Assembly: GCF_020966635.1 (NCBI RefSeq) | Contig: NZ_JAJKFQ010000001.1 | Coordinates: 1,240,001 to 1,304,000 of the forward strand | Reading direction: 5' to 3' | Length of the DNA: 64,000 nucleotides | From: Stieleria sp. JC731 | GTDB lineage: Bacteria > Planctomycetota > Planctomycetia > Pirellulales > Pirellulaceae | Part shown: in pieces, positions 27,363 to 36,309 of the stretch | How positions within the stretch are numbered: position 1 is the stretch's first letter | Layout of the letters: the number at the start of each line of letters is the position of its first letter | Notes under the pieces: generated by a model | The model's input: only the letters and a program-made list of their open reading frames with translations | What the model was told of the DNA's origin: nothing | Database searches by the model: none | Position numbers and translations under genes: made by a program

Positions 27363-29297
27363 ATGAAATCTTTTCTTCGATACAGCCAAAAATTCTTGTC
27401 GGCTGCCGTGTTGTTCTCGTTGGTGCTAGGCACACTGACCGGACATTCGGTGGCTCAGGACCCCCAGGACGCCTACATCAGCGGGATCGATTTGCTGCCC
27501 GAATCGACCGCCGGGGTGGTGCGTATCCCTCGGCTGCCCGATTTTTGCAATGCTTGGCAGCAGACCAATTTGGGGCAGATGATTGCCTCCAAAGAGATGC
27601 AGCCCTTTGTCGATGCACAACGCGAGCGGGCGCTGAACTACTTCGACACGCTCGATCGTAAAATTGGGCTCAAGGCGAAAGACCTGTATGACATCGCATC
27701 AGGCGAAGTCGTTTTCGCGTGGATGGCATTCGAAAATGCGAAGCGACCATTTTCGTTCTGCGTCATCGCCGATACGCGTGGTCGACAAGAAGACGCCGAT
27801 GCTGCAGGCAAGCAGATCGACGAAGAGCTAAAAGCTGGTGGCGCGACTCGCGATGATGTCTCCTTTGGTGACGAAACTATTCGCGTCTACCGGACAAAGC
27901 CAAAGCCTGGTCAGCTAAAAGTTGAAGAGATCGCGATCTCTTGGAACGGCGATCGCTTTATTGCCGCTGACCGCGAAGTCGTCGTCAAAAACTTACTAGC
28001 CGCTGTTGATGACGAAGAACTGCGTCAAGCGTTTTCGAAACGTGAAAGTTTCGTCAATGCGATGAAGAAATCCAACGACGCGATTGCTCAAGCGAAGGAA
28101 GAGTCCGCGAAAGTATGTTGGGAATGGTATGCAGAGCCATTTTCGATGGGGCGAATCCTACGCGAAGTATTCGAATACGACCGACATGACGATCTGGACA
28201 TCATCGAGCTGCTGGAAGGGCAGGGCTTTGGTGTGATCGAAGCCTTGGGTGGTGTCGGTGCGGTCAACGGCGATCGTTTTGACATTTTGCATCGCGGCGT
28301 CCTTTTGGCTTCCGGCAAGCTGACCAAGGGTGCGCGGATGCTGCAGCCAGTCAATCAACCGTTGCCTCCCGTTCCGGCTTGGCCTACTGCCGATTGTGGA
28401 GCGTTCTACCGCGTCAATTGGGATCTGGAAACGGCGTTCTGGTCAGCGGAATCGCTGGTCAATGCGGCTTTGGGCGATGACTTATTTCGTCCCATGCTTG
28501 ACGGTATTCGCGACGACGTCGAAGGTCCGCAAGTGGACTTCGCGAAAGACTTCATTCCTAACCTCGACGATCAAATTTTATTGATCACCGATAACACCAA
28601 GCCGGTCAGTCCCGAGTCGGACCGAATGTTGGTGGCAGTCCGGATCGTCAATCCTGATGTCGTCGCCGAAGTCATTCGCAAATGGATGGAAGTCGAGCCC
28701 GACGCACAGAAATTGGACGTTGCCGAATTCGATGTCTGGCAAGTCGAACCGGGAAGCGGGACTAGTGACGACGACCTTGATGCGGATCTCGCCGAACTGG
28801 GGTTCGGAGACGATCTGGAAGACGACGTCGATCCGCTTTTGAACCATTGGTCAATTGCGGTTGTTCGTAGCGAGGCCGAAGCGTATCTCATGTTCTCCAG
28901 CCACTCAGAGTTTCTGGTGAAGATGGGGCAGCGTGTCTTATCTGCTGCAACCGGAGACGGCTTGGACAGCACCGAGACTTGCAAGTCGGTGACCGAGGCG
29001 ATGAAGGATCTTGGTGCCCAAGAGGTTTTCATCGATGGTGTTTATCAGCCCCACGTTTCGTTGCGTGCTCGTTACGAGTTGCTGCGTCAGGGCAAATTGA
29101 AAGACAGTGATTCGCTATTGGCGAACTTGATCCGTCGCTTTGCCGAAGATGAACAAGAGAATGGCCAAGCGGATCCGCTGAAGGCTTCACTGTTGCCTCC
29201 GTTTGCGGAGATCGAATCCTATCTGAAGGGTGGCGGCGTCTACTGGTCCAAGTCAGACGAGGGCTGGGAAATGACCGGCTTCTTGCTGAAACAATAG
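27363..29297 (+). CDS. Secreted protein of unknown function
   Basis: 644 residues from the ATG at 27363, which gives a clean signal peptide (KFLSAAVLFSLVLGTLTGHSVAQ). The frame is open another 81 bases upstream but those codons look non-coding. The mature protein begins LLPESTAGVVRIPRLPDFCNAW, is acidic, and has an Asp-rich stretch near residue 470 (DDDLDADLAELGFGDDLEDDVD). The overall pattern resembles the planctomycete DUF3352-like family of exported proteins, but I cannot confirm a family. Divergent from purB across a 248-bp gap, it ends at a large hairpin. Confidence 0.75.
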   Translation: MKSFLRYSQKFLSAAVLFSLVLGTLTGHSVAQDPQDAYISGIDLLPESTAGVVRIPRLPDFCNAWQQTNLGQMIASKEMQPFVDAQRERALNYFDTLDRKIGLKAKDLYDIASGEVVFAWMAFENAKRPFSFCVIADTRGRQEDADAAGKQIDEELKAGGATRDDVSFGDETIRVYRTKPKPGQLKVEEIAISWNGDRFIAADREVVVKNLLAAVDDEELRQAFSKRESFVNAMKKSNDAIAQAKEESAKVCWEWYAEPFSMGRILREVFEYDRHDDLDIIELLEGQGFGVIEALGGVGAVNGDRFDILHRGVLLASGKLTKGARMLQPVNQPLPPVPAWPTADCGAFYRVNWDLETAFWSAESLVNAALGDDLFRPMLDGIRDDVEGPQVDFAKDFIPNLDDQILLITDNTKPVSPESDRMLVAVRIVNPDVVAEVIRKWMEVEPDAQKLDVAEFDVWQVEPGSGTSDDDLDADLAELGFGDDLEDDVDPLLNHWSIAVVRSEAEAYLMFSSHSEFLVKMGQRVLSAATGDGLDSTETCKSVTEAMKDLGAQEVFIDGVYQPHVSLRARYELLRQGKLKDSDSLLANLIRRFAEDEQENGQADPLKASLLPPFAEIESYLKGGGVYWSKSDEGWEMTGFLLKQ

Positions 29298-29303
29298 TCT
29301 CAT

Positions 29304-29374
29304 CCCGAGATGCATGGCGGTCACGAGAGATTTGCGTTTCTGACGGACCAAATCTCGTGATCCGTCATCCCGGG
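29304..29374. terminator. Large imperfect hairpin between convergent genes
   Basis: The left arm at about 29304-29334 (cccgagatgcatggcggtca, then cgagagatttg) pairs with 29349-29374 (caaatctcgtgatccg, then tcatcccggg), with small bulges. It sits 7 bp after the stop of the + gene and upstream of the end of convergent nrnA, and lacks a T-tract. Confidence 0.55.
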
Positions 29375-29507
29375 ACTCACAAGGCACGACGCTAGCGTTC
29401 AGTCGCCTGTTGATTTTCTATTGCCGCGGTTCACTTTGTGAATGACGCGATCTACTCAGCTGAACCTGGCATAGGTCTCGGCAGCGAATCTCGCTACCGA
29501 GCGACTA

Positions 29508-30497
29508 CTACAGCACTCTTTGAAGCTCTTCCTTCATCGCACTGAGTACGCGATCACGGACGTCATCCAAGCTGCCTTCTTGGAACGCACCTGCGGCAGC
29601 TTTGTGGCCACCACCACCGAACTTTGATGCGACCTCATTGCAGTCGAGATCACAGCGGCTGCGAAATGAAATTTTGAACCCGCCACGTCGCTGTTCGATG
29701 AAAATAAGAGCCGCCTTCGTGTTGCGAACCGCGAGCGTCAAGTTGATCGAATCTTCGGTATCGCTATGCAACGCTCCGACAGCTTCGAAGTCTCGGTTTT
29801 CGACGTAGGTGTGAACCAACGCTCCGTCGAGTTCGCTGGCAGTGCGTGAAAGAATCAACCCTCGAAGTTTGAGTCGTTCCAGCGTGTCACGTTCGTAAAG
29901 GTCGCCGTAGATTTCTGCGGGCACGACCCCACAATCAATCAGTCGAGCGATGACGCGGTAAGTATCAGAGGAGACACTGCTGAATCGGAACCAACCGGTA
30001 TCCGTTGCGATTGCTGCGAATAGGGCGGTCGCCATTTTGCGATCAATGTCCACGCCCAAAGCATCCGCTGCGGCGACGACAAGCGTCCCAGTGGCTTCGG
30101 CCTGATAGTCCTTGTACATCGTCGCGCCGAGTTGGTCCTCGCCGACGTGATGATCGAGGACCATCTTGTCACACTTGGCATTGCGGATCACATCGGCCAT
30201 GTCGCCAAGCTGAACCCAGGCACTGGTGTCCAGAATCATAAAACAGTCGCAGCTGATTTCGTCAGCTTGGACGTGATCACCCAAAACTTCAACCGTACCT
30301 GCCGGGTCTAGGAATTCCAGCGAAGGTGGAACGCGATGAGCATTGATGATTCGCACGTCCTTGCCAAGTTTTCGCAAGATCCCAGCCATCCCCAGTTCAC
30401 TACCGATCGCGTCACAGTCTGGCCGCACATGGCTCACCAAGACAAACGATTGGTAGTGGCTGATCTGATCGCAAAAACGTTTCCAAAGGATGCTCAT
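29508..30497 (-). CDS. nrnA: DHH-family phosphoesterase, NrnA type (oligoribonuclease/pAp phosphatase)
   Basis: 329 residues. The DHH domain has HVRPDCDAIGSELG near the N-terminus and VLDHHVGEDQLG near residue 115. The DHHA1 domain ends in SKFGGGGHKAAAGAF. This set is diagnostic of NrnA-like enzymes, which degrade nanoRNA and dephosphorylate pAp. It lies 36 bp downstream of ribF on the same strand, and the nrnA-ribF neighbourhood is common in bacteria, usually together with rbfA and truB, which are not here. Confidence 0.92.
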   Translation of the reverse strand: MSILWKRFCDQISHYQSFVLVSHVRPDCDAIGSELGMAGILRKLGKDVRIINAHRVPPSLEFLDPAGTVEVLGDHVQADEISCDCFMILDTSAWVQLGDMADVIRNAKCDKMVLDHHVGEDQLGATMYKDYQAEATGTLVVAAADALGVDIDRKMATALFAAIATDTGWFRFSSVSSDTYRVIARLIDCGVVPAEIYGDLYERDTLERLKLRGLILSRTASELDGALVHTYVENRDFEAVGALHSDTEDSINLTLAVRNTKAALIFIEQRRGGFKISFRSRCDLDCNEVASKFGGGGHKAAAGAFQEGSLDDVRDRVLSAMKEELQRVL

Positions 30498-30533
30498 GTT
30501 GCTTCTTTCGAAAGAGATAATTAGTTGAGCAGG

Positions 30534-31541
30534 CTAGCGAAGCAGGCGTTTGCAGGTTTCGACGTCCTGACGTAGTTGAGTGGTCAGTTCTGTGACCGAT
30601 GAGAACTTTTTTATTCCACGAACTCGGTCGACAAAATCGATCGCGATGTCTTGGTTATAGAGGTCGCCTGCAAAATCCAGCAAATGGATTTCGACCTGCT
30701 CTGGTGCACCTGAGCCAAACGTTGGGCTTTCCCCAATGTGGACCGCAGCGGCAATCGGCTGGTTATGAGTCCGAGAATTCGGCAGCGTGGCCCATCCGGC
30801 ATACACGCCCGGTGCCGGCGTGACGACTTCGTTGACTTTGATATTCGCGGTCGGAAACCCGATCTGGTTGCCCCGTCCATCACCTCGGATCACGTTGCCA
30901 GCGACACGATGGGGGATTCCCAACATGGCAGCTGCTGAAGCGACGTCGCCGTTGGCTAGGCATTCACGAATTCGTGTGCTGCTGATGACGTCCTCATTTT
31001 CGCACTGCATTTCGGCCACGCGAAATTGAATGTCATTCTGGTCGCAAAGGTCTTGTAATCGCTCGACATTTCCCTGGCGACCTTTGCCGAAGCAAAAGTT
31101 TGCACCTTCGATAAGGCCGGTGCATCGCAAATTGTTGACGATCAACGATTCAAAGAATGCTTCCGGGGTAAGTCCGAGCAGCTCTTTGGACGTTTGGATG
31201 ACAACCAAGTAGTCGATCTCGAGCCGACCCATCCGTCGAGCCCTTTCGGTGATCGTTGATAGTCGTTTGGGGGCCGCGTCGGGACGTAAAATCGCGATCG
31301 GATGTGGGTCGAACACGCACGCGACGGTGGGGGATTGAAGTTCACCGGCAAGAAATTTTGCCTGGTTTAACAATTCGGCATGCCCACGGTGGACCCCGTC
31401 AAAATTGCCGATCGTGGCAACGCACCCGTGTAGCGCAGCGGGGATCGTCATCGCAGTGGCATCGGCAAGCGAAACGATCTCGGTCACGGGAGCGGGAAAA
31501 TGGCGAAATATTTGAAGTGGGAAAGCGTCCGCTGCGATCAA
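30534..31541 (-). CDS. ribF: Bifunctional riboflavin kinase / FAD synthetase
   Basis: 335 residues from TTG at 31541. An ATG at 31451 would give 305 residues and leave only nine before the first conserved motif. The FAD synthetase domain starts CVATIGNFDGVHRGHAELL and includes CVFDPHPIAILRPDAAPKRLST. The riboflavin kinase domain includes GDGRGNQIGFPTANIKV and ends with LLDFAGDLYNQDIAIDFVDRVRG. It makes FMN and FAD from riboflavin. It is followed 36 bp later by nrnA, and a 23-bp tandem repeat lies just upstream. Confidence 0.95.
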   Translation of the reverse strand: MIAADAFPLQIFRHFPAPVTEIVSLADATAMTIPAALHGCVATIGNFDGVHRGHAELLNQAKFLAGELQSPTVACVFDPHPIAILRPDAAPKRLSTITERARRMGRLEIDYLVVIQTSKELLGLTPEAFFESLIVNNLRCTGLIEGANFCFGKGRQGNVERLQDLCDQNDIQFRVAEMQCENEDVISSTRIRECLANGDVASAAAMLGIPHRVAGNVIRGDGRGNQIGFPTANIKVNEVVTPAPGVYAGWATLPNSRTHNQPIAAAVHIGESPTFGSGAPEQVEIHLLDFAGDLYNQDIAIDFVDRVRGIKKFSSVTELTTQLRQDVETCKRLLR

Positions 31542-31563
31542 ACCGCAAAACTTAGTCGGCAGA

Positions 31564-31609
31564 GCCCTGAATATCCAGCCACGTAGGCCCTGAATATCCA
31601 GCCACGTAG
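31564..31609. repeat. Perfect 23-bp tandem direct repeat
   Basis: Two exact copies (31564-31586 and 31587-31609) of a unit starting gccctgaatatccagcca and ending cgtag. They lie in the 131-bp gap between ribF and the ABC permease gene. There is no overlapping gene. Confidence 0.9.
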
Positions 31610-31672
31610 TTTGGTCGAAAGCGATTCGTCTGGCGAGTGGGGACGACAGGGGGATTCACACCGCTCGCAACG

Positions 31673-32737
31673 CTATCCAATTCGGTCAAACAGCCATTTG
31701 GGTTTTCCGCTTCTCAGGCCGTCAATCAAGACCGCAATGATGATGATGACGCCGATGATGATGTGTGTGTATGTGTTGGGGATCGAAAGCATCGTGCAAC
31801 CGCTGCCGATCGTTTTGATGATCAACGCGCCCACGATGGTCCCCAGGACCGAACCACGCCCGCCGCTCAGGCTGCCGCCACCGAGCACGACTGCGGCGAT
31901 GATTTCAAGCTCCTTGCCCATCCCATCGGTCGGGTTTCCGTTCTTGACGTTGGCAAAGTAGAGCAGGGCACCGACGGCGACGAAGACACCCGCCAAGGCA
32001 TAGACCAGGACCGTGGTCGCGCCGACCCGAATCCCACAAAGTCGCGCGGTCGCCGGGTTGGAACCCACCGCCACAATGTTGCGTCCGAAGACGGTGAAGT
32101 GCATCACGATCGCGACGGCAAGCCCTAACACGATCGCAATCAACGCGCTCGATGGGACGTGCAAAAAGTCCAGCCAATAACGATCCGAGTTGCTGCCGGT
32201 GTAGCACAGGTGACGCAGCCAGTCAGGCAAGTTTTCTGACACCGGATAGACCGTTGATTCATTGGCGATCACCTGGCCGATCCCCAGAAAGATTGTCATC
32301 GTGCCCAGGGTGACGATAAACGGCACGATTTCTCCAGCAGCGATGATGACACCATTGACGAATCCGCATCCGATGCCAACGGCCAGTCCAACACCGAGTG
32401 CACACAGTATCCAGTAAGTCGAATCCTCATGGCCGACCGGTACCGTGTAGTCACGGAATGCGAGTGCTATCGCCGTGCCGCAAAGTGTCAACGCTGTACC
32501 GGCAGACAGATCGATCCCTCCGGCAATGATGATCAACGTCATCCCAAGCGCTGGAACAGCGACCAACGCTGCGGAGTTGGCAACCACACGAGCGTTTCGC
32601 GCTGAGAAGAAACTCTGGCTACCGAATTGGTAGTCCAAGATCGAAAACAATCCGATCACGACCAGCAACGCGTATGTCGGGCCCAGTCGTCCAAGGAACC
32701 TCCATGGTGAGGCTGATGTTTGAATACTCTCTGTCAT
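31673..32737 (-). CDS. Sugar ABC transporter permease, RbsC type
   Basis: 354 residues from the ATG at 32737. Longer starts add a Lys/Asn-rich stretch and approach the ATPase gene. About nine or ten membrane helices are visible. The family signature ALGMTLIIIAGGIDLSAGTALTL is present, as are GFVNGVIIAAGEIVPFIVTLGTM and AAVVLGGGSLSGGRGSVLGTIVGALII. It forms the membrane channel of a ribose/xylose/autoinducer-2-type importer, with the ATPase and lipoprotein encoded upstream. The sugar cannot be told from the sequence. Confidence 0.93.
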   Translation of the reverse strand: MTESIQTSASPWRFLGRLGPTYALLVVIGLFSILDYQFGSQSFFSARNARVVANSAALVAVPALGMTLIIIAGGIDLSAGTALTLCGTAIALAFRDYTVPVGHEDSTYWILCALGVGLAVGIGCGFVNGVIIAAGEIVPFIVTLGTMTIFLGIGQVIANESTVYPVSENLPDWLRHLCYTGSNSDRYWLDFLHVPSSALIAIVLGLAVAIVMHFTVFGRNIVAVGSNPATARLCGIRVGATTVLVYALAGVFVAVGALLYFANVKNGNPTDGMGKELEIIAAVVLGGGSLSGGRGSVLGTIVGALIIKTIGSGCTMLSIPNTYTHIIIGVIIIIAVLIDGLRSGKPKWLFDRIG

Positions 32738-32798
32738 CTTCGATCGTTCGTTACACAATCCATATTTCTTGTTTCGTGGCGTGCCGCAGGTCTGGCTC

Positions 32799-34277
32799 TT
32801 AGCCAAGCGCCGCCGCCATCAAGTCTTCTTCGGTCCAATCACAGGCTTTTCGAATCTCGGTCATCCTACCGCGAGACATCACTCCGATGCGATCACATAC
32901 CGACAGCAGTTCCGGAAGATAAGAACTGACAAAGACGACCGTGCGTCCGGTCACCGCCAACTCACCGATCATCCGGTACATCTCTGCTTTGGTTCCGACG
33001 TCGATCCCTTTGGTGGGTTCGTCCAAAAGGTAGACGTCTGCTTCTTGCGCCAACAGCCTCGCGAAAGCAACCTTTTGCTGATTGCCACCAGACAGTTCGG
33101 ATACCGATTGATCCGCGCTATGCGCTTTGACTTCGACCTGCCGAATTAATCGCTCGGTTTCTTTTTTACGTAAACGCAGGTTAATCACACCCAAGCGACT
33201 GAACGATCGATGGTTGCCCATACAGACGTTTTCAGTCACCGAAAGGTCTTGCGCCAGTCCTTCTGTTTTGCGGTCTTCGCTCAGCAGCCCAAACCCGGCG
33301 CGTCGTCTTGCACCGACACGATGTGGAAGGCTTCGGCCATCGAGTTGTACATGCCCTTGGTAACTCGGTTCGAGCGCATACAGACAACGCAGCAATTCAG
33401 TTCGTCCTGACCCGACTAAACCTGCAACCCCGAAGACTTCGCCCTCGTAAATCCGCAGCGAAACGTCCGACGGCATCGGATTGGATGAAACGTTTTTTAA
33501 AGTTAGCCGTGGCATCCCCACATCATGTGGGACTTTGGGAAATAGATCATCGACGTCACGGCCGACCATCAGCGAGATGATTTGATCGTCCGTGATTTCT
33601 GACAATTGGCCGCTTCCGACGCTGCAGCCGTCGCGAAGCACGGCATAGTCATCCGCCACCCGCCGAACTTCTTCGAGAAAGTGGCTGATATAGATGATCG
33701 CCAAGTCACGGTCGCGAAGTTGGTTGATAATCTCAAACAGGCGATCAACATCGGCTGCCGGAAGCGAACTGGTCGGCTCGTCAAGCAAAATGATTTTTGC
33801 ATCACTAATCAGCGCACGTGCGACTTCGATCAGTTGGCAGGTGGCGATCGATTGATCGCCGGTGCGAGCCTTGGGCGAAAGATGCCCAAGCCCAACTCGA
33901 TCCATCGCATCGCGGACTCGTTTCCGCTGCGCACTGCGGAACAGGGTTCCCAGGCTGGTGCCCGAACGTCCGAGCATCAAATTGTCTTCGATGCTTAGGT
34001 CCGGCGCCAGCGTAAGCTCTTGATAGACGATCGCGACACCGTGGTTGCGAGCGTTGATCGGGCCGCTTGGCGAATACCGTTGATTGTCCAATCGCATCGA
34101 TCCCGAGTCGGCGCGGTGGGCACCACTAAGCACTTTAAGCAACGTGCTTTTTCCCGCACCGTTTTCACCGATCAACGCGAGGACGCGTCCAGCTTTTGCA
34201 TCGATGCAGACCTTGTCCAGCGCGACAGTCGGTCCGAACCGTTTGCTGATTTCGTGAACTTCAAGTAGCGAACTCAA
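32799..34277 (-). CDS. Sugar ABC transporter ATPase, RbsA type (two nucleotide-binding domains)
   Basis: 492 residues with two ABC domains. The first has Walker A GENGAGKSTLLKVLSG and Walker B IILLDEPTSSLP. The second has the degenerate P-loop GLVGSGRTELLRC typical of RbsA-type proteins, an intact signature LSGGNQQKVAFARLLA, and VYLLDEPTKGIDVGTKAEMY. It powers the transporter formed with the adjacent permease. Its start overlaps the stop of the substrate-binding protein gene by 4 bp. Confidence 0.95.
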   Translation of the reverse strand: MSSLLEVHEISKRFGPTVALDKVCIDAKAGRVLALIGENGAGKSTLLKVLSGAHRADSGSMRLDNQRYSPSGPINARNHGVAIVYQELTLAPDLSIEDNLMLGRSGTSLGTLFRSAQRKRVRDAMDRVGLGHLSPKARTGDQSIATCQLIEVARALISDAKIILLDEPTSSLPAADVDRLFEIINQLRDRDLAIIYISHFLEEVRRVADDYAVLRDGCSVGSGQLSEITDDQIISLMVGRDVDDLFPKVPHDVGMPRLTLKNVSSNPMPSDVSLRIYEGEVFGVAGLVGSGRTELLRCLYALEPSYQGHVQLDGRSLPHRVGARRRAGFGLLSEDRKTEGLAQDLSVTENVCMGNHRSFSRLGVINLRLRKKETERLIRQVEVKAHSADQSVSELSGGNQQKVAFARLLAQEADVYLLDEPTKGIDVGTKAEMYRMIGELAVTGRTVVFVSSYLPELLSVCDRIGVMSRGRMTEIRKACDWTEEDLMAAALG

Positions 34278-35260
34278 TCGACAATCTGTGGTTTGAGCAA
34301 ACGCTGGATTTCATCGTCTTTCATATTCTCAGGCGTGGCCAAGTACTCACCCGTACTTTGGAATTCTTCCGCCGTTTTGCCATTGATCGCTGCCATGATC
34401 GTTTTGACGCTTTGGTAACCCATCTGAACCGGGTCCTGTAGAACGATGCCGTGGACCGTGCCGTTGTCTAAGCCAGTGATCAGGGAGTCGCTCGGGTCGA
34501 ACGCGATGAATTTTATCTTTCCACCTTGCCCGGCGTTCTTGATGGCTTCGAGGGTGCCGTTGGCGTTTGGTTCGCAAACCGCAAAAATGCCGTCGAGCGA
34601 ATCGCCATGCAGTTGCAGCAATTGATCGACCTTTTCTTTGGCTTCGGTTGCATTGTCGCCACCGTATTGGTCGCTGCTCAGTACGTTGATTTCGGGATAG
34701 TTTGCGATCGCATCTAAGAATCCGTTTTCGCGTTGTTCGGTGCTTTCGCTACCGGCAAGATATCGCAACAGGATTACGTTGCCTTTTTCATTCAGTGCCG
34801 CCGCCATAGCATCGGCCGCCATCTGTCCGCCTTTGAAATTGTCTGTGGCGACATAGCTGACGATGTCGGGGCCTTTTTCCAAACCACTATCGAAGATGAC
34901 CACCGGGATGCCTTCGCCAATCGCTTCATCAACCGCATCGACCAAGCCACCCTTTTGATTGGGAGCCAACACGATGCCATCAACGCCGCGTGTGATCATG
35001 TCCTTGACGACTTCGATTTGGCTACCGGTATCACTTTCGACAACCGGGCCTTTCCAGATGACTTCCACGCCTCCGATTTCCCCGGCAGCCTTTTCGGCAC
35101 CGAAGTGAACCGATTTCCAAAACTCGTGACTGGTGCCTTTGGGAATGACCGCGATCCGGAGAACGTCTTTGCCATCGGAGGCAGACCTGTCAGAAGAACA
35201 GCCAACGGTCCAAGCCGTCAGCATTACCAAGCAGAGGGCCAGCAAATTAATTCGCTTCAT
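34274..35260 (-). CDS. Sugar-binding lipoprotein of the ABC importer (RbsB type)
   Basis: 328 residues from the ATG at 35260. The signal peptide MKRINLLALCLVMLTAWTVG ends at a Cys that fits a lipobox, so the mature protein is probably lipid-anchored. The periplasmic binding fold is of the LacI/RbsB class: VLRIAVIPKGTSHEFWKSV, ITRGVDGIVLAPN, VATDNFKGGQMAADAM, IFAVCEPNANGTLEAI, VLQDPVQMGYQSVKTIM. It is the first gene of the transporter operon, 96 bp after nnrD. Two GGGNAGGG octamers lie just upstream, at 35277-35289. Confidence 0.93.
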   Translation of the reverse strand: MKRINLLALCLVMLTAWTVGCSSDRSASDGKDVLRIAVIPKGTSHEFWKSVHFGAEKAAGEIGGVEVIWKGPVVESDTGSQIEVVKDMITRGVDGIVLAPNQKGGLVDAVDEAIGEGIPVVIFDSGLEKGPDIVSYVATDNFKGGQMAADAMAAALNEKGNVILLRYLAGSESTEQRENGFLDAIANYPEINVLSSDQYGGDNATEAKEKVDQLLQLHGDSLDGIFAVCEPNANGTLEAIKNAGQGGKIKFIAFDPSDSLITGLDNGTVHGIVLQDPVQMGYQSVKTIMAAINGKTAEEFQSTGEYLATPENMKDDEIQRLLKPQIVD

Positions 35261-35356
35261 CGCAGATAGATAAGGAGGGAAGGGCAGGGCGGTTGGCAAT
35301 ATTCTTGCCATGGATCGAACACAAGGTTCACCGAACCCTCATCATAACCGATGAGC

Positions 35357-36253
35357 TTATTGGATTGCTAAGATCGCCTCTGGCAGATGGCCAATTATTT
35401 CACGACAGGTGACGGAGGGTTGCCCTAGCTTTTTCGCGGCGCAATCGCCTGCAAGTCCATGTAGATAGACGCCCAGCTTAGCCGCATCAAAAGGTTGAAG
35501 CCCCTGGCCTAAAAGCGATGTGATGATGCCAGTTAGGACATCGCCGCTACCTGCAGTCGCCATTGCAGGGTTTCCAGTATTGTTCAGATACGATCGTGCG
35601 GATGCTGAATTACCTGAAGTTCCACATGCTGACACCACACAGGTCGGGCCACCTTTGACGACGATGGTAATCCCAAAGTCCTCGCATAGTTTTTTTGCCG
35701 CTTCGATCTGTCCGGGGCGGTCCTTCGCACTGACGCCGGTCAGCCGTTGAAGTTCGCCCGGATGAGGCGTCAAAACTAATGATGACTGGTCGTGCAGAAG
35801 GGAAGGGGAACGCAGCCATTTTTGCTGAGCAATGATATTGATTGCGTCCGCATCAAAAACACGCGGTGTCTGATTGTGGTGCCACAGCCGTTCAACCAAT
35901 TTTGTCGCTCCGTTTCCCGTACGCATCCCAGGGCCGCAGCCGATCGCGTCAAACGGTTCAAAATCAACAACTGCGTCATCAGCAAAGCAGCCATGCGGAT
36001 CATCAGCCAAAGGGACCGTCATGATCCCGGGATGGTACCCGGCAACCGTTTCCAAGCATCGATCGGGAATCGCAGTCGTCACCAATCCCGAACCTGTTGT
36101 TAAAGCAGCGATCGATGACAGAGCGATCGAACCGGCCATCCCTCGTGAGCCTCCGACAAAAAGCACGCGACCAAAGTTCCCTTTGTGGGCGTCGCTTGAA
36201 CGTGTTGGCCAAGCCTGGTGCTGATCCAGCGGAGGAGGGCAGGGGACTTCCAT
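35357..36253 (-). CDS. nnrD: ADP-dependent NAD(P)H-hydrate dehydratase
   Basis: 298 residues consisting only of the ribokinase-like dehydratase domain. It has FVGGSRGMAGSIALSSIAALTTGSGLVTTA at the N-terminus, split here for reading as the glycine-rich phosphate loop and following helix. LVLTPHPGELQRL lies in the middle and GNPAMATAGSGDVLTGII carries the catalytic Asp. The NnrE epimerase domain that is fused in many bacteria is absent, so the epimerase would be encoded elsewhere. It repairs hydrated NAD(P)H. It lies between larB and the sugar importer on the same strand. Confidence 0.93.
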   Translation of the reverse strand: MEVPCPPPLDQHQAWPTRSSDAHKGNFGRVLFVGGSRGMAGSIALSSIAALTTGSGLVTTAIPDRCLETVAGYHPGIMTVPLADDPHGCFADDAVVDFEPFDAIGCGPGMRTGNGATKLVERLWHHNQTPRVFDADAINIIAQQKWLRSPSLLHDQSSLVLTPHPGELQRLTGVSAKDRPGQIEAAKKLCEDFGITIVVKGGPTCVVSACGTSGNSASARSYLNNTGNPAMATAGSGDVLTGIITSLLGQGLQPFDAAKLGVYLHGLAGDCAAKKLGQPSVTCREIIGHLPEAILAIQ

Positions 36254-36309
36254 CGTGATCGATCTCGAAATGCTAATAGTGGTGCAGGCTCAGTCTAGGT
36301 TTTCTAACG

